From positions 10,345 through 74,344 of the forward strand of contig NZ_JBBPHP010000035.1 of assembly GCF_038039535.1 (NCBI RefSeq): a DNA stretch of 64,000 nucleotides, given 5' to 3'. Source of the stretch: Catalinimonas sp038039535 (GTDB taxonomy: Bacteria > Bacteroidota > Bacteroidia > Cytophagales > Cyclobacteriaceae). The notes under the pieces are model-generated. The model was not told where the DNA came from. It worked only from the letters and a program-made list of their open reading frames with translations, and made no database searches. Positions within the stretch are counted from its first letter, which is position 1. The number at the start of each line of letters is the position of its first letter. The translations under genes were made by a program, and so were the position numbers. Positions 61,697 through 64,000 of this stretch are shown piece after piece.

Positions 61697-62296
61697 GTGG
61701 ATAAAATAGAGTTAGAAATCTTAGGGCTATCTTCTAGTCAATCTTCATCGGGCTCATTTGCCCTGGTTCTAGGAGAAACGGTAGGGAATCGCCGCTTACC
61801 GATTATCATTGGTATGTTTGAAGCTCAGGCTATTGCCATTGAGATTGAGAAAATCGCTCCCAACAGACCTATGACCCATGACCTTTTTAAGTCCTTCGCC
61901 AAGAGTTTTAACTATACGATTGAAGAAATTATCATTTCCGATTTGAAGGAAGGTGTGTTCTTTGCCAAAATCGTTTGTAGTGACGGTAGCCGTACCGAAG
62001 AAATTGATGCCCGCCCTTCTGATGCTATCGCAATTGGCTTGAGATTTGGCGTATCAATTTATACATACGAGCGAGTGTTATCAGAAGCAGGTATCGTGCT
62101 GACAGATGAAGAAGGTGAAAAAGAAGGTCAGTCGGAGCCTGCCGAAGCTGAAAGCTTATCTCCCAACAAACCTTTCAAAGAGCAACTGAAAGACTTAAAT
62201 TCGGACCGCTTACAAAACTTGCTGGACGAAGCCCTAAAAAATGAGGATTACGAAAAAGCGGCCCATATCAGAGATGAAATGAACCGAAGAAATTAA
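61697..62296 (+). CDS. Bifunctional nuclease family (DUF151) protein with C-terminal UVR motif
   Basis: The 199-residue product starts with GTG. An N-terminal DUF151 domain (about 1-135: LPIIIGMFEAQAIAIEIEKI, IDARPSDAIAIGLRFGVSIY) is joined by an acidic linker to a UVR-like helix pair (about 168-198: LQNLLDEALKNEDYEKAAHIRDEMNRR). DUF151 proteins were described as having DNase and RNase activity; the UVR motif suggests protein contact, as in UvrB/UvrC. It is the last gene of the etf operon and is closed by a strong terminator. Confidence 0.88.
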   Translation: MDKIELEILGLSSSQSSSGSFALVLGETVGNRRLPIIIGMFEAQAIAIEIEKIAPNRPMTHDLFKSFAKSFNYTIEEIIISDLKEGVFFAKIVCSDGSRTEEIDARPSDAIAIGLRFGVSIYTYERVLSEAGIVLTDEEGEKEGQSEPAEAESLSPNKPFKEQLKDLNSDRLQNLLDEALKNEDYEKAAHIRDEMNRRN

Positions 62297-62320
62297 TTTT
62301 ATTGAAAATAACATATGACA

Positions 62321-62351
62321 AACCTCCTGCCTGGCCCAGGAGGTTTTTTTG
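62321..62351 (+). terminator. Rho-independent terminator of the etf operon
   Basis: AACCTCCTG (62321-62329) pairs with CAGGAGGTT (62337-62345) around a 7-base loop and is followed by a T-run of eight or nine. It lies 25 bp after the DUF151 gene. Confidence 0.92.
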
Positions 62352-62381
62352 TTGTTGAAATAGTCTTAGTTTTGGCCATTC

Positions 62382-63674
62382 ATGGACTATCTACGCGGAA
62401 TCATAGGTATTGCCATCTTGGTGGCCATTGCTTTCCTGTTTTCTGGAAACAAAAAATCAATTAACTGGCGCCTGGTGATTACGGGGGTAGTACTACAGTT
62501 TCTTGCTGGCTTCCTGATTCTCAGAGTTTCCTTCGTTGCAGAAATATTCAGCGCAGTCAGTGAAGGGTTCGTGAAATTCCTCAGTTTTTCAGAGGAGGGA
62601 GCGGAGTTTCTTTTTGGGGGCTTGGTAGATGATTCTTCTTTCGGATTTATATTCGCCTTTCAGGTACTGCCTACCATTATCTTTTTCTCTACAGTTTCAG
62701 CAGGCCTTTATTATCTGGGTATTCTTCAGAAAATTGTCTTTGGCATAGCCTGGATCATGGCCCGTACCATGCAATTATCAGGAGCTGAAAGCCTTTCTGC
62801 TGCCGGAAATATCTTTCTGGGGCAAACCGAAGCTCCCCTGCTGGTGAAGCCCTATATCTCCCGCATGACCTATTCCGAACTCATGTGCCTGATGACGGGT
62901 GGTATGGCCACCATTGCCGGTGGCGTATTGGCTGGATATGTCGCCTTTTTAGGGGGTGATGATCCCGCTGAAAGAACAAGGTTTGCCGCATACTTACTCA
63001 GTGCATCCATCATGAATGCTCCTGCTGCGATCGTAATCTCCAAAATTCTGATCCCGGAAACCAAGGGTGAAAAGATCAACTCAGAGCTTAAGCTCAGCGA
63101 CGAAAATCTGGGGGTTAACCTAATTGACGCATTATCCCGAGGTGCCTCCGACGGATTGAGGCTTGCGGTAAATGTGGGGGCTATGCTCCTCGCTTTTATC
63201 GCCGTCATCGCCGCACTCAATTTTCTGCTTAAAGACGTATTGGGTGACCTTACAAATCTCAACGCACTCGTGGTCAGTAGTACTGGTGGTGAATTTGAAG
63301 GGCTGTCTTTGGAGTATCTGCTGGGTCAAATTTTTCGTGTGTTTGCCTTTATCATGGGAGTAGACTGGCAGGAAACACTTGAAGTCGGCAGTCTGCTGGG
63401 ACAAAAAACCGTGATCAACGAATTTGTGGCCTATCTGAGTATGTCCGAAATGAAGGCGGAAAATATCATTCAGGGAAAGGCATTGGTCATTGCCACCTAT
63501 GCGCTCTGTGGATTTTCAAACTTCAGTTCTATCGCCATTCAGATTGGTGGGATAGGAAGCATAGCGCCTAACCAGCAAACAAACCTTTCTAAACTAGGCT
63601 TATGGGCGCTACTGGCTGCCACCATCGCCTGTATGATGACCGGAACCTTAGCCGGTATGCTGGTCACATATTAA
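62382..63674 (+). CDS. Concentrative nucleoside transporter (NupC/CNT family)
   Basis: The 430-residue product has about ten membrane helices. The CNT family signature is clear: GNIFLGQTEAPLLVKPYI, then MTGGMATIAGGVLAGYVAFLGG, and ALCGFSNFSSIAIQIGGIGSIAPNQ near the end. Members import nucleosides with Na+ or H+. A TAGTTTTG box at 62367-62374 matches the -7 consensus but lies only 7 bp before the ATG, which makes its use doubtful. The gene stands alone between terminators. Confidence 0.92.
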   Translation: MDYLRGIIGIAILVAIAFLFSGNKKSINWRLVITGVVLQFLAGFLILRVSFVAEIFSAVSEGFVKFLSFSEEGAEFLFGGLVDDSSFGFIFAFQVLPTIIFFSTVSAGLYYLGILQKIVFGIAWIMARTMQLSGAESLSAAGNIFLGQTEAPLLVKPYISRMTYSELMCLMTGGMATIAGGVLAGYVAFLGGDDPAERTRFAAYLLSASIMNAPAAIVISKILIPETKGEKINSELKLSDENLGVNLIDALSRGASDGLRLAVNVGAMLLAFIAVIAALNFLLKDVLGDLTNLNALVVSSTGGEFEGLSLEYLLGQIFRVFAFIMGVDWQETLEVGSLLGQKTVINEFVAYLSMSEMKAENIIQGKALVIATYALCGFSNFSSIAIQIGGIGSIAPNQQTNLSKLGLWALLAATIACMMTGTLAGMLVTY

Positions 63675-63767
63675 TTTGTAAAACCTTGATTTTTAATAAC
63701 ATACAAAGAAAGTTGTCTGTTAAATAACTGACTGACAATTATATTTTTTCATCTAAACCTAAATGTT

Positions 63768-63848
63768 ATGAGTTTTAACATTGATAAGTTTGCAAAAGAA
63801 GGAAAATCATTTGTACATGAACTCAGCAGTGAACTGGGACACCCCTAG
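63768..63848 (+). pseudogene. Truncated DUF2267-like N-terminus
   Basis: The 26-residue frame MSFNIDKFAKEGKSFVHELS... ends in GHP and a stop at 63846-63848. Its start resembles Bacteroidota DUF2267 proteins (MSxNFxKYAxEGNxF...LAxELGHP), which are about 130 residues long. After the stop a frame shifted by two bases reads DRPENSLQRGF, which fits the next residues of that family loosely. No further DUF2267 sequence follows, and a hairpin overlaps the stop. It is interpreted as a decayed fragment. Confidence 0.4.
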
Positions 63849-63881
63849 ATCGTCCTGAAAATAGTCTACAGAGGGGTTTTT
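63841..63881 (+). terminator. Terminator-like hairpin overlapping the DUF2267 remnant
   Basis: ACCCCT (63841-63846) pairs with AGGGGT (63872-63877), with an additional CTG/CAG inner pair, and is followed by a T5 run. The left arm includes the stop codon of the short frame. Confidence 0.45.
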
Positions 63882-63907
63882 AGATCATTTAACCACAATT
63901 AATTAGA

Positions 63908-64000
63908 ATGATGATGAAACGTAAAAAACCTTATTTCCCTCTCAGAACCAAGAAAAAAGCAGTTCAATTTGTGGCTACGGGCTTACTTTCTGAAGAAGAA
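63908..64000 (+). CDS. Start of an unidentified gene (3' end outside window)
   Basis: An open frame from an ATG at 63908 (others at 63911 and 63914) runs to the edge, giving 31 residues: a basic N-terminus (MMMKRKKPYFPLRTKKK) followed by AVQFVATGLLSEEE. I do not recognise it. The start is uncertain because of the three successive methionines. Confidence 0.35.
   Translation, partial: MMMKRKKPYFPLRTKKKAVQFVATGLLSEEE

Noticed and set aside
1..64000. tRNA and rRNA genes
   Set aside because: I looked for TΨC-arm patterns such as GGTTCGAAT with matching acceptor stems, and for rRNA conserved blocks; none was convincing.
1..64000. CRISPR array or phage-defence island
   Set aside because: No regularly spaced identical repeats, Cas genes, restriction-modification or retron genes were seen.

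Overview
The window is a chromosomal segment of a Bacteroidota bacterium, most likely a member of the Cytophagales (inference). The evidence is a type IX secretion pair (porU and porV), Bacteroidota-style topoisomerase IV genes, many genes without Shine-Dalgarno sequences, occasional TAnnTTTG-type promoter boxes, SusD/PorT-era outer-membrane barrel families, a DUF4469 HU-like protein and AT-rich spacers (roughly 40% GC by eye). No rRNA, tRNA, CRISPR array, intact insertion sequence or prophage was found.

Layout. 1-2.9 kb: end of cysS, then dcd, yidD, a deaminase-only ribD-like gene and trhO, closed by a terminator. 3.1-5.3 kb: a membrane-anchored M23 peptidase, a 68-residue membrane protein and an anchored cytochrome c. 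5.5-10.7 kb (minus): parE, a stand-alone four-helix-bundle sensor-like protein, and parC. 10.9-16.3 kb (minus): an overlapping four-gene unit of a 1336-residue hybrid histidine kinase, a lone receiver protein, a small conserved protein and a PhnP-like metallo-hydrolase. 16.4-18.9 kb: miaA and an NFACT/RqcH-like gene. 19-25.5 kb (minus): pssA, purS, porU, porV and a yebC-family gene. 25.6-30.7 kb: a DAO-family oxidoreductase abutting a very large propeller-barrel outer-membrane protein, then a small barrel protein.

30.7-45.7 kb is a more accessory stretch: MFS transporter, PfpI-like protein, ECF sigma factor with a membrane partner, esterase, acetyltransferase, a cold-shock-protein-like N-terminus lacking its cold-shock domain, SnoaL-like protein, membrane metallo-hydrolase, HU/DUF4469 protein in a gene-poor gap with palindromes, secreted beta-lactamase-fold hydrolase, exported archaemetzincin-like protease, a DUF6624-like membrane protein, VOC protein, amidohydrolase and a DUF1801/YdeI protein. 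46-48 kb encodes a triple-LamG lipoprotein. 48-52.2 kb (minus) is an arginine/proline cluster: GNAT acetyltransferase, argG, argC, proC. 52.4-59.9 kb mixes DUF2147, pdeM, a cupin, an antiporter remnant, a holin-family pair, a degenerate PIG-L protein, cinA, DUF4197 and TPR genes. 60-63.7 kb holds etfB, etfA, a DUF151 nuclease and a NupC-type transporter.

Most genes are housekeeping. The most unusual items are the kinase/receiver/DUF/MBL overlapping unit, the 4HB protein inside the topoisomerase IV operon, the pseudo-protease propeller-barrel protein, the exported archaemetzincin variant, the PIG-L protein lacking its zinc ligands, a strong 38-nt hairpin at 39.95 kb, and several truncated or domain-lacking genes. 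No complete novel system was demonstrated; the candidates are listed as findings.
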